From the NCBI RefSeq assembly GCF_029626105.1, contig NZ_JARUBH010000009.1, forward strand, positions 6,876,011-6,940,010: a stretch of 64,000 nt of DNA, in the 5' to 3' direction. The stretch is from Solwaraspora sp. WMMD792 (lineage in GTDB: Bacteria > Actinomycetota > Actinomycetes > Mycobacteriales > Micromonosporaceae). Below, piece after piece: positions 8,131 through 15,737 of this stretch. The notes beneath the pieces are model-generated. The model saw only the letters and a list, made by a program, of their open reading frames with translations, was not told the DNA's origin and ran no database searches. Within the stretch, counting starts at the first letter, position 1. Each line of letters starts with the position of its first letter. Position numbers and translations under genes: made by a program.

Positions 8131-8853
8131 TCAGCCGGTGCCGTCCGTGGTCGGGCGGACCACCTCGATCTCGAAGGCGTAGCGGTCGCCCCGGTACGTC
8201 GACATGGCCCGTTCCACCGGGCGGTCCCGCTGGTCGTAGGCGGTCCGCTCGACCAGCAGGGCCGGGCTGAAGGCCGGCACCTGCAGCAGGGTGGCTGTCG
8301 CCTCGTCCAGGACCGTGGCCCGGATGGACTGCTCCGCCCGGACGAGCCGGATGTGGTAGTGGTCCCGGAGCAGGTCGTAGAGCGAGTTGTCGAACGGCCG
8401 GTCGAGCAGCTTTGGGACGAGCGCGGCCGAGAGGTAGGTGTGCTCGATGCACATCGGGACGCCGTCGGCGGTGCGGACCCGTTCCAGGTGCACCACCTCG
8501 TCCGCCGGGCTCAGGCCCAGCGCGAAGCCGACGTTCGCGCCGGCCGGTATCGACTCGGCGGTGCGTAGGTGCGAACCTGGGGTCAGGCCGCGGCGACGCA
8601 TGTCGTCGCTGAATGACGTGAGTTCGATGCTCTTCGTGATGGCCGGTCGGGCCACGAAGGTGCCGGCGCCGCGTACCCGGTAGACGCGCCGCTCGTTTTC
8701 CAGGCGTTCGAGGGCCTGACGCACGGTCATCCGGCTGACGCCGAACTCCTGGGCCAGTTCGCGCTCGGTGGGCAACCGTTCGTCCGGGGCGAGCTCGCGT
8801 TCGATGAGGTTCTGCAGGTGGCTGCGGAGCAGCTCGTGCTTGGTCGCGGTCAT
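8131..8853 (-). CDS. GntR-family (HutC/DasR-type) transcriptional regulator
   Basis: 240 residues. The N-terminal winged HTH (LPTERELAQEFGVSRMTVRQALERLENE, about 27-54) is followed by a UTRA effector domain (about 85-235). It is divergent from the ABC operon that starts at 8979. The gap holds two near-perfect DasR-type sites, TGGTCTAAACCA 27 bp from this start codon and TGGACTAGACCA in front of the operon, so it very likely controls both itself and the operon. DasR-type proteins respond to amino-sugar phosphates (established); the effector here is inferred from the ManNAc/GlcNAc-type genes downstream. Confidence 0.9.
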   Translation of the reverse strand: MTATKHELLRSHLQNLIERELAPDERLPTERELAQEFGVSRMTVRQALERLENERRVYRVRGAGTFVARPAITKSIELTSFSDDMRRRGLTPGSHLRTAESIPAGANVGFALGLSPADEVVHLERVRTADGVPMCIEHTYLSAALVPKLLDRPFDNSLYDLLRDHYHIRLVRAEQSIRATVLDEATATLLQVPAFSPALLVERTAYDQRDRPVERAMSTYRGDRYAFEIEVVRPTTDGTG

Positions 8854-8879
8854 CCGAGGTGTCAGCTCCAGGGGGCGGC

Positions 8880-8891
8880 TGGTCTAAACCA
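8880..8891. promoter_or_regulatory. DasR-like operator 1
   Basis: TGGTCTAAACCA differs by one base from the palindromic core TGGTCTAGACCA known for DasR-type GntR regulators. It lies 27 bp upstream of the regulator's start codon, suggesting autoregulation. Confidence 0.75.
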
Positions 8892-8944
8892 AAATGATAC
8901 TAGCGCGACGCTGCCTGCCGGTCTACGCTACCCGCACTGACAAT

Positions 8945-8956
8945 TGGACTAGACCA
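8945..8956. promoter_or_regulatory. DasR-like operator 2
   Basis: TGGACTAGACCA also has one mismatch to the DasR core and lies 22 bp before the GTG of the binding-protein gene. Its centre is 65 bp from operator 1, about six helical turns, compatible with cooperative binding. Confidence 0.75.
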
Positions 8957-8978
8957 GAGATGATCTTTGGAGGTGCAC

Positions 8979-10268
8979 GTGAGACGCGAATCTTTCCGGC
9001 GGGCCACCGCCGCGGCGGTGGCCGGCGTACTCGCCACAGCGCTCGGTGCCTGTGGCGGCTCGGACGGCGGCGACGACGACAAGGTCGAGGTGGTCTTCTC
9101 CTACCTGTGGGCCGGTGCGGAGGCCGAGGCGCTCGAGGAAGTCATCGCCGACTTCAACGCCAGCCAGGACGAGATCGAGGTCCGAGGGGTCTCCAACCCG
9201 GACTTCCAGAAGCAGCTGACGTCGATGTCCGGCGCGCAGGGCAGCTTCGACATCTCCGACCACTTCGGCAACGGCGTCGGGGCCTGGGCCAGCAAGGGCA
9301 TCCTGGCCCCGCTGGACGACTTCATCGAGGCCGACGGGCTCGACACCGACGACTTCGTGCCGGCGGCGATGTCCCAGATGATGTACGAGGGCCAGACCTA
9401 CTCGATGCCGATCGCCCTGCACGCGCAGATGCTGATGTACAACAAGAAGCTCTACGCCGAGGCTGGCATCGACGGTCCGCCGGAGACCACCGAGGAGTGG
9501 GCGGAGCAGATCGCCAAGCTCACCAAGCGGGACGCCGACGGCACGATCACCCAGCTCGGCTACGCCAACGCCGAGATCAACACATCGTTCACCACGCTCG
9601 GCTTCATGTTCGGCGGCGCCTGGGACGACCAGTCCGGCCGGCCCACCCCGGCCGACCCCGGCAACGTCGCCGGCCTGGAGTTCTACACCGAGAACATCCC
9701 CGGCACGTACGGCGTGGCGGAAGTCCGTGACTTCACCTCCGGCTTCGGCGAGTACGCCTCCGCGCAGAACCCGTTCTACGTCGACAAGGTGGCCACCATC
9801 ATCGACGGCGAGTGGCAGTCGGTGTTCATCGACCAGTACGCCCCCAACCTGGACTGGGGCGTGGCGCCGCTGCCGTACCCGGCGGCGCAGCCGGAGCTCG
9901 CCGGCACCACCCAGGTCACCACCAGCACGCTGTTCATCCCGCGCAACGCCAAGCACCCCGAGGAGGCGTGGGAGTTCATGAAGTACCTGCTCTCCGAGGA
10001 CGCCATGGTCCGGTTCACCCTGGCGCTGGGCAACCTGCCGGCCCGGATCTCGCTGCTCGACGACCCGCGCTACGACACCCTGCCGCAGTTCTCGACCTGG
10101 CTCGACGCCCTGCGCAGCCCGAACGCCCAGTCGCTGGCCAGCACGCCGTGGTCCGCCGAGTACACCAGCGACCTCGGTCAGGCCTTCGACGACATCGCCC
10201 AGCAACGCACGTCGCCCGCCGAGGGACTCGCCGACGTGGCGGACAAGGCCAGCTCCTATGCCCCGTAG
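8979..10268 (+). CDS. ABC carbohydrate importer, solute-binding lipoprotein
   Basis: A 429-residue family 1 extracellular sugar-binding protein. The lipoprotein signal ends in a lipobox (ALGAC, Cys about 28) followed by a Gly/Asp-rich tether. Ligand-binding-lobe features include YNKKLYAEAGIDGPPETTEEWAEQ and the C-terminal FIPRNAKHPEEAWEFMKYLLSEDAM. I place the start at GTG 8979, 5 bp after GGAGG (8969-8973); a TTG at 8967 sits on the ribosome-binding site. It overlaps the next permease by 11 bp. With the two permeases it forms a CUT1 importer controlled by the divergent GntR regulator; an amino sugar or its oligomer is the likely ligand. Confidence 0.93.
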   Translation: MRRESFRRATAAAVAGVLATALGACGGSDGGDDDKVEVVFSYLWAGAEAEALEEVIADFNASQDEIEVRGVSNPDFQKQLTSMSGAQGSFDISDHFGNGVGAWASKGILAPLDDFIEADGLDTDDFVPAAMSQMMYEGQTYSMPIALHAQMLMYNKKLYAEAGIDGPPETTEEWAEQIAKLTKRDADGTITQLGYANAEINTSFTTLGFMFGGAWDDQSGRPTPADPGNVAGLEFYTENIPGTYGVAEVRDFTSGFGEYASAQNPFYVDKVATIIDGEWQSVFIDQYAPNLDWGVAPLPYPAAQPELAGTTQVTTSTLFIPRNAKHPEEAWEFMKYLLSEDAMVRFTLALGNLPARISLLDDPRYDTLPQFSTWLDALRSPNAQSLASTPWSAEYTSDLGQAFDDIAQQRTSPAEGLADVADKASSYAP

Positions 10269-11163
10269 GTCCACGACCTCGCGACGCCAGCTCCGGTTGG
10301 GGCTGGCGTTCGCGAGCCCCTGGCTGGTCGGCTTCGTGGTGCTGATCCTCGGACCGATCGTCGCGTCCGGGTACTACAGCTTCACCGACTTCAACCTGTT
10401 CCAGCCGCCGACCTTCGTCGGCGTCGACAACTACCGCACCATGGTCGGTGACGAGCGGTTCACCAAGGCACTGTTCAACACGCTGTATCTGACCGTGTTC
10501 GGCGTACCGCTCGCGCTGGCGCTGTCGCTGGGGTTCGCCCTGGCGCTCAATTCGCGGGTACGCGGCCTGCCGCTGTACCGGGCCATCGTCTACCTGCCGA
10601 CGATCATCCCGATCGTGGTCAGCGTGTACGTCTGGCGTTGGCTGCTCAACGCCCAGTACGGCTACTTCAACCGGATCCTCGGCCTGCTGCACCTGCCGCA
10701 GCCGAACTGGTTGGAGGACCCGACGTTCACCAAGCCGGCGATCATCCTGATCGGGCTGTGGATGGTCGGCGGCACGACCGTCATCTACCTGGCCGCGCTC
10801 AAGGACGTGCCGAGCGAGACCTACGAGGCGGCGCTGGTCGACGGGGCCGGGCCGTGGCAGCGGTTCCGGGCGGTGACCTGGCCGGCGATCAGCCCGGTGA
10901 CCCTGTTCCAGCTGATCGTCGGGCTGATCACCAGCCTGCAGCTGTTCACCCAGCCGTACCTGCTGGCGCAGACCCGGCTCAACGCGGCTGCCGGCGGCCC
11001 CGACGACTCGCTGCTGACCTACGGGATGTACGTGTACCAGAACGCGTTCGTGTTCCTGAAGATGGGCTACGCGTCGGCGCTGGCCTGGGTGCTGTTCCTC
11101 GTCACGCTCGCGGTCACCGCGGTCCTGATGCTCACCTCGCGGCGATGGGTTCACTATGGATAG
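10258..11163 (+). CDS. ABC sugar importer permease, MalF type
   Basis: 301 residues with about six membrane spans, starting with LGLAFASPWLVGFVVLILGPIVASGYYSF. The EAA motif (ETYEAALVDGAGPWQRF) lies around residues 188-204. The ATG lies inside the end of the binding-protein gene, and its own stop overlaps the following permease by 8 bp, so the three are translationally coupled. It forms the channel of the amino-sugar-type importer; no ATPase gene is in the cluster, as is usual where a shared MsiK-like ATPase serves many importers. Confidence 0.93.
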   Translation: MPRRSTTSRRQLRLGLAFASPWLVGFVVLILGPIVASGYYSFTDFNLFQPPTFVGVDNYRTMVGDERFTKALFNTLYLTVFGVPLALALSLGFALALNSRVRGLPLYRAIVYLPTIIPIVVSVYVWRWLLNAQYGYFNRILGLLHLPQPNWLEDPTFTKPAIILIGLWMVGGTTVIYLAALKDVPSETYEAALVDGAGPWQRFRAVTWPAISPVTLFQLIVGLITSLQLFTQPYLLAQTRLNAAAGGPDDSLLTYGMYVYQNAFVFLKMGYASALAWVLFLVTLAVTAVLMLTSRRWVHYG

Positions 11164-11977
11164 AAAAGCGCGGTTCGCCGGCCGCCACGCGCTCGTCTGG
11201 GCGATCGCGCTCGGCATGCTGTTCCCGTTCATCGTCATGATCGGCACCGCCCTGAAACCGCCCACCGAGGTGTTCTCGCTGCCGCCCCGGCTGCTGCCCG
11301 AGCAGTGGGAGTTCGGCAACTTCGAGGCGGCCCTGTCGGCGATGCCGTTCTGGCGCTACCTCGGCAACACCCTGCTGGTCTCCGGGCTCTGCGTCGTCGG
11401 CAGCCTGGTGTCCTGCCCGCTGGTGGCGTACTCCCTGGCGAAGCTGCACTGGCCCGGACGTGGCCTGATGCTGGCGCTCGTCCTCGGCTCGATGATGCTG
11501 CCGCCGCAGGTGACCCTCGTCCCGCTGTACCTGCTGTGGAACAAGCTCGGCCTGGTCGGCACCTACTTCCCGTTGATCGTGCCGAGCTTCTTCGGCATCC
11601 CGTTCTTCATCTTCATGCTCCGCCAGTTCCTCGTCGGGATTCCGGACGAACTGCTCGACGCGGCGCGGCTCGACGGTGCCTCGGAGTTCCGGGTCTACTG
11701 GCGGATCGTGCTTCCGCTGGCCCGGCCGGCGCTGGCCACCGTGGCGGTGTTCCAGTTCGTCTGGACCTGGACCGACTTCCTCAACCCACTCATCTACCTC
11801 AGCGACAGCAGCCAGTACACGCTGTCGGTCGGGCTGTATGCGTTCTTCTCCGAGCACGGCGTCGACTGGGGCCCGTTGATGGCGGCCAGCGTCATGTTCA
11901 CCCTCCCCGCCTTGATCATTTTCCTGCTCGGGCAGCGGTACTTCGTCGAGGGCATCGCGACGAAGGGACTGAAGTGA
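11156..11977 (+). CDS. ABC sugar importer permease, MalG type
   Basis: 273 residues, second membrane subunit. The first span is ALVWAIALGMLFPFIVMIGTAL, the EAA loop reads ELLDAARLDGASEFRVY near residue 165, and the protein ends in the typical FVEGIATKGLK of MalG-like permeases. It overlaps the upstream permease by 8 bp. The gene for a DUF4434 protein begins 33 bp later, after AAAGGA. Confidence 0.93.
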   Translation: MDRKARFAGRHALVWAIALGMLFPFIVMIGTALKPPTEVFSLPPRLLPEQWEFGNFEAALSAMPFWRYLGNTLLVSGLCVVGSLVSCPLVAYSLAKLHWPGRGLMLALVLGSMMLPPQVTLVPLYLLWNKLGLVGTYFPLIVPSFFGIPFFIFMLRQFLVGIPDELLDAARLDGASEFRVYWRIVLPLARPALATVAVFQFVWTWTDFLNPLIYLSDSSQYTLSVGLYAFFSEHGVDWGPLMAASVMFTLPALIIFLLGQRYFVEGIATKGLK

Positions 11978-12009
11978 CCGCAGCCGCACCAACCGCGAAA
12001 GGAACGTCC

Positions 12010-12948
12010 ATGCCGTACCAGGCGATCAGCGGCACCTTCCTCGACGAAATCAGCGTCGACATCCCGTCCCAGAACTGGGGCGAGCGGGAATGGGCCCGCG
12101 AGTTCGACACCTTCGTCGAAGCCGGGATCGACACCGTCGTGCTCATCCGGCTCGGCCTGGGCGAGCGGCTGGCCTGCCCGAGCCGGGCGGTTACCGACCG
12201 GCTGCCCGCGCTGCCGGTCCACGTCGACCTGGTCCAGCTCTTCCTCGACCTCGCCGCCGAACGCAACATCGACTTCTTCCTCGGCCTGTACGACTCGCAC
12301 TACCACTGGTACCGCTACGACTGGCGGACCGAGGTCGACATCAACCTCGCCGTCATCGACGAGATGTGGCAGCGGTACGGCGGGTCACCGGCGCTGCGCG
12401 GCTGGTACCTGCCGCACGAGACCACCGACACCAGTCTGCGGATCCTCGACATCAACACCACCCTCGCGGCCCGGCTGCGCGAGATCAGCGAGCTGCCGAT
12501 CCTGGTGTCGCCGTTCTTCCACGGCCGCGCCGACATGGCCACCAGCACCGACCCCCGGCAGCGGCCCCGCTCGCCCGAGGAGCACGTGCGGATCTGGGAG
12601 GAGATCTTCCAGCGGTACGCCGGACTCGTCGACTACTGTGCGTTCCAGGACGGCACCGTGGAGCTGGCCCGCTCGGCCGAGTACTTCGCCGCGACCGCCG
12701 AGGCGGCGAGCCGGCACGGCATCGCCTCCTGGGCCAACATCGAGACCTTCGACCGGGACATGCCGATCCGGTTCCCCCCGACCGACTGGCGCAAGCTCGC
12801 GCACAAGCTCGACGCGGTCCAACCGTACATGGAGAAGATCATTACCTTCGAGTTCTCCCACTTCCTCAGCCCCAACTCGGTGTGGCCGGCGGCCCGCAAC
12901 CTCTACGACCGCTACGGCGAGTTCCTCACCTCCCGGGGTGCCCGATGA
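12010..12948 (+). CDS. DUF4434-type predicted glycoside-hydrolase-like barrel protein
   Basis: 312 residues, no signal peptide. The sequence reads as a TIM-barrel: GTFLDEISVDIPSQNW at the start, DTVVLIRLGLGE, IDFFLGLYDSHYHWY, LRGWYLPHET (conserved acidic residue at a strand end) and ASWANIETFDRD (another). This matches the DUF4434 family, whose reaction is not established. Set between an amino-sugar-type importer and NanE/ROK genes, it may cleave or modify the imported glycan inside the cell; that is inference. Start at ATG 12010 after AAAGGAACGTCC; its TGA overlaps the next ATG. Confidence 0.7.
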   Translation: MPYQAISGTFLDEISVDIPSQNWGEREWAREFDTFVEAGIDTVVLIRLGLGERLACPSRAVTDRLPALPVHVDLVQLFLDLAAERNIDFFLGLYDSHYHWYRYDWRTEVDINLAVIDEMWQRYGGSPALRGWYLPHETTDTSLRILDINTTLAARLREISELPILVSPFFHGRADMATSTDPRQRPRSPEEHVRIWEEIFQRYAGLVDYCAFQDGTVELARSAEYFAATAEAASRHGIASWANIETFDRDMPIRFPPTDWRKLAHKLDAVQPYMEKIITFEFSHFLSPNSVWPAARNLYDRYGEFLTSRGAR

Positions 12949-13790
12949 TCCCGTCGCAGGACCCGGTGACCCCGCCGCACGACCCGGCGGCGCCGCAGCT
13001 GGACCCGATGGCCCCGCCGCAGGACCCGGCGGCCCTGCGGCTGGATCCGGTGGCGGCGATCGCCGGCGGCCTGGTCGTCTCCTGCCAGGCCCCCGAGGGG
13101 CATCCGCTGCGGGTGCCGTCGGTCATCGCCCGGCTCGCCGCGTGCGCCGCCCTCGGTGGTGCCGCCGCCGTGCGGGTCAACCACCCCGACGACGTACGGG
13201 CCGTGAAGTCCGTAGTGGATCTTCCGGTGATCGCGCTGCACAAGGAGCGGGCCGCTGACCGCGACCTGATCACCCCACGCTGGGAGCTGGTCGAATCGCT
13301 CGCCGCCGCCGGTGCCGACGTCGTCGCCGTCGAGGCCACCGGACGGGGCGAGCTGCCGGTCGACGCCCTGGTCGCCCGCGTCCACGGGCAGCTCGGCCTG
13401 CCCGTGATGGCCGACGTGGCAACCGTCGACCAGGGCACCGCCGCCTGGGCGGCCGGCGCGGACCTGGTGGCCACCACACTGTCCGGGTACACCCCGGACA
13501 GCCCACGGCAGGAGGCCCCCGACCTCGACCTCGTCGCGGCGCTCACCGCCGCCGGGGTCCGCGTCGTCGCCGAGGGCCGGTTCGCCACCCCCGACCAGGT
13601 GCGTGCCGCCTTCGCCGCAGGCGCGTACGCGACGGTCGTCGGAACCGCGATCACCGACCCGGTCGCGCTGACCCGGGGCCTCGCCGCAGCCGCTCCACGC
13701 CCGGCCAGCCCGACCAGCCCGACCGGCCCGACCGGCCCGACCGGTGCCGCCGGCGCAGACAGTTCGGCCAGCCTGGCTGGGCAGCACTGA
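12945..13790 (+). CDS. nanE: Putative N-acetylmannosamine-6-phosphate 2-epimerase, with repeat-containing N-terminus
   Basis: 281 residues. The core (about 36-250) fits NanE barrels: GGLVVSCQAP near the start, AVRVNHPDDVRAVK, PVIALHKE (the KE pair of the active site), VVAVEATGR, MADVATVDQG, TLSGYTPDS, VVAEGRF and ATVVGTAIT. It would interconvert ManNAc-6-P and GlcNAc-6-P. Unusual parts are an extra N-terminal stretch of four or five seven-residue DP-repeats and a Ser/Pro/Thr/Gly-rich C-terminal tail. ATGA overlap with the DUF4434 gene supports the start, although a shorter protein starting at MAPPQ is possible. The ROK kinase overlaps at TGATG. Confidence 0.85.
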   Translation: MIPSQDPVTPPHDPAAPQLDPMAPPQDPAALRLDPVAAIAGGLVVSCQAPEGHPLRVPSVIARLAACAALGGAAAVRVNHPDDVRAVKSVVDLPVIALHKERAADRDLITPRWELVESLAAAGADVVAVEATGRGELPVDALVARVHGQLGLPVMADVATVDQGTAAWAAGADLVATTLSGYTPDSPRQEAPDLDLVAALTAAGVRVVAEGRFATPDQVRAAFAAGAYATVVGTAITDPVALTRGLAAAAPRPASPTSPTGPTGPTGAAGADSSASLAGQH

Positions 13791-14761
13791 TGGCGGCAGC
13801 CATGGCCGGCACCGGCGGTCCGGTCACCATCGGTGTCGACATCGGAGGTACGAAGATCGCCGCCGCGCTCGTCGGCGTCGACGGCGCTGTCGGCCCACTG
13901 CGCCGGGTGCCGACGCCGGCCGCCGAGGGCGCCACCGCGGTACTCGCCGCCGCGATCGATGTGGCTCGTCAGGCCGGGCGGGACGCGGCTGGAACCCCGG
14001 TCGCCTGCGGGGTCGGCACTGCTGGCGCCGTCGACCCGGCGGGTCGGGTCACCCACGCCACCGACACCCTGCCCGGCTGGCGGGGCACCGACGTGCGGGC
14101 AGCGTTCACCGCCGCCCTCGGCCTGCCGGTCGTGGTGTGCAACGACGTACACGCGATGGCCGCCGGTGAGGCATGGTGCGGCGCCGCCGCCGACGCCCGG
14201 GACGCGCTCGTCGTCGCCGCCGGCACCGGCATCGGCGGCGCGATCGTGGTCGGCGGCGACGTGGTGGTGGGCCGGCACGGGTTCGCCGGCAGCGTCGGGC
14301 ATCTGCCGGCCGCCCGGCACCTCGGCCGACGTTGCGGTTGCGGCGCGGTCGACCACGTCGAGGCGTACGCGGCCGGCCCGGCGATCGCCGCCGAGTACGC
14401 GGCCCGGACCGGTCGCGGCGCGGCACCGCCCCTGGAGGAGGTCGCGGCGGCGGCGGCTGCCGGCGGTGATCCGGTCGCGGTCGAGGTGACCGACCTGGCC
14501 GCCCGGGTGCTGGGCGAAGGGCTGGCAACCGCCGCCAACCTGCTCGATCCCGAGGTGGTCGTCCTCGGTGGCGGCGTCGTCGGACTCGGCGACCGGTTCG
14601 TCGCCGGCGTGCGCGCCGCGCTGCACGCGGCGGCGCTGCCCGGGATCGACCGGCTGCCGGTGCGTACCGCCCGGCTCGGCGACGCCGCTGTGCTGGCCGG
14701 CGCCGCGCTACTCGCCGGCCGGGTCCTCACCGGCCGGATCAGCGCCGGCCGAGGTCGATGA
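13790..14761 (+). CDS. ROK-family sugar kinase (ManNAc/GlcNAc kinase-like)
   Basis: 323 residues. The phosphate-binding motif is IGVDIGGTKIAAALV (about 14-28), the ROK/ATP motif is ALVVAAGTGIGGAIVV (about 140-155), and the GH...CxCG zinc region (GHLPAARHLGRRCGCG) follows. The third zinc cysteine of the usual CxCGxxGCxE pattern is replaced: CGCGAVDHVE. It probably phosphorylates ManNAc or GlcNAc ahead of the NanE-type epimerase. The start overlaps the nanE stop (TGATG), and the 3' end overlaps the convergent membrane gene by 23 bp. A HTH is absent, so it is a kinase and not a ROK repressor. Confidence 0.88.
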   Translation: MAAAMAGTGGPVTIGVDIGGTKIAAALVGVDGAVGPLRRVPTPAAEGATAVLAAAIDVARQAGRDAAGTPVACGVGTAGAVDPAGRVTHATDTLPGWRGTDVRAAFTAALGLPVVVCNDVHAMAAGEAWCGAAADARDALVVAAGTGIGGAIVVGGDVVVGRHGFAGSVGHLPAARHLGRRCGCGAVDHVEAYAAGPAIAAEYAARTGRGAAPPLEEVAAAAAAGGDPVAVEVTDLAARVLGEGLATAANLLDPEVVVLGGGVVGLGDRFVAGVRAALHAAALPGIDRLPVRTARLGDAAVLAGAALLAGRVLTGRISAGRGR

Positions 14762-15293
14762 CGGGCTCGGCGCCAGTCGCCGCGTCGCCACCTTGTCCGC
14801 CCGTACCGCCGCCGCTGGCCGCGGTGGGCTGGGCCGGTTGTCGGTCTGGACAGAGCCACAGCGATCCGATCGCCAGGGCCACCAGCAGGTGTACGGCGGA
14901 CTCGCCGCCTCCTCTGTGGATCCAGCCCGGCCAGCCCGGCATGACGCCCAGCAGCAGTTCGCGCTGCGCGTCGATGTCCGGTGCGATGACGAACGACAGG
15001 GCGATCAGCGCCACGGTCGACGTGCTGAAGCCGACGACCAGGCCCACCCGGCACAGTCGGGGCCGTCGCCGGGGCCCGACGGTCAGCGCCCATACCGCCA
15101 GGCTGCTCACGGCCGCGATTCCGAGCATCGGCAGGTACGGGGTCTGTGGCGAGGTGATCCCGGCCAGGGTGTTGTTCAGGTCGAAGACCGCACCGGCCCG
15201 CAGCCCGGTCGCCTGGATGCTGAGCACCCCGACGACGCCGACGAGCAGGGCGCCGAGCACCGCCCCGTACAGACCCCATAGCACGCTTCTCAC
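14739..15293 (-). CDS. Predicted four-span membrane protein, unknown function
   Basis: 184 residues with four hydrophobic segments (GAVLGALLVGVVGVLSI; MLGIAAVSSLAVWALTV; VGLVVGFSTSTVALIALSFVI; VHLLVALAIGSLWLC) and a Gly/Ala-rich, probably disordered C-terminus. I do not recognise a family. GTG at 15293 is chosen because AAGGAGGAGGG lies about 8 bp upstream and hydrophobic coding begins right after it; the frame stays open far upstream but through the riboswitch region, which is not coding. It diverges from nrdA, so its promoter shares the region with the NrdR boxes. Confidence 0.7.
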   Translation of the reverse strand: MRSVLWGLYGAVLGALLVGVVGVLSIQATGLRAGAVFDLNNTLAGITSPQTPYLPMLGIAAVSSLAVWALTVGPRRRPRLCRVGLVVGFSTSTVALIALSFVIAPDIDAQRELLLGVMPGWPGWIHRGGGESAVHLLVALAIGSLWLCPDRQPAQPTAASGGGTGGQGGDAATGAEPVIDLGRR

Positions 15294-15345
15294 CCGACGG
15301 ACCCTCCTCCTTGCACCCGGTGCACCCGACGCCGCGACACGCCGA

Positions 15346-15361
15346 ACACAGTATCTGGTGT
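15346..15361 (+). promoter_or_regulatory. NrdR box 1
   Basis: ACACAGTATCTGGTGT matches the 16-bp NrdR palindrome (acaCwAtAtAtwGtgt) at most conserved positions. It is paired with a second box exactly 32 bp downstream, the spacing known for NrdR repressor sites in front of ribonucleotide reductase genes. Confidence 0.75.
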
Positions 15362-15377
15362 TGCGTCTTCTGGCTTG

Positions 15378-15393
15378 CTCCCATATATGGTGT
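15378..15393 (+). promoter_or_regulatory. NrdR box 2 overlapping the nrdAB -10 region
   Basis: CTCCCATATATGGTGT keeps the central ATATAT and the GGTGT arm of the NrdR consensus. A TTGCGT hexamer at 15361-15366 and TATATG at 15384-15389 are 17 bp apart and make a plausible promoter, so NrdR bound here would cover the -10. Confidence 0.75.
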
Positions 15394-15414
15394 ACCCCGC
15401 AGCTGGTTCGGCCG

Positions 15415-15585
15415 CCCCTCGGCGGTGGTCGAGGTAAGAGGGAACCCGGTGTGAGTCCGGGACTGCCCCGCAGCGGTGAGTGGGAACGACCGCCGTCACC
15501 GAGCACTGGACCCGTGGCGGGTCCGGGAAGCGACGGCCAGTAGGTACGAGCACGACGCCCACGAGTCCGAAGACCTGCCAGCGTG
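15415..15585 (+). ncRNA. Cobalamin (adenosylcobalamin) riboswitch
   Basis: The conserved B12-riboswitch blocks appear in order: an entry stem followed by AGAGGGAACCCGGTGTGA, then GTCCGGGACTGCCCCGCAGC and GGTGA, the CACTGG region, GGGAAGCGACGGCCAGTAGG, and the terminal B12 box GAGTCCGAAGACCTGCCA (about 15563-15580). It lies between the NrdR boxes and nrdA. In Streptomyces such a switch represses the class Ia nrdAB genes when B12 is available and the B12-dependent class II enzyme can work (established). Boundaries are approximate. Confidence 0.93.
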
Positions 15586-15737
15586 CCGCACGCGTCGCGT
15601 GCGGTGGTCGAAGGCCGCGCGGGACGGCCGACGCCGACGACCGGTCCACGCCGGCGGAGCAGACCGCCAGGTGGGTGACCGGTGGCGTCCTCCCCGCGTG
15701 TCCGTCGACCGGTGGACAGGCACGACGAGGGGAACCG

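Noticed and set aside
13790-14761. ROK-family transcriptional repressor
   Set aside because: No HTH domain precedes the kinase fold, and the glycine-rich phosphate motifs are complete.
15480-15737. N-terminal extension of nrdA
   Set aside because: The frame is open, but it would translate the cobalamin riboswitch, and the ATP-cone begins at ATG 15738 behind a good ribosome-binding site.
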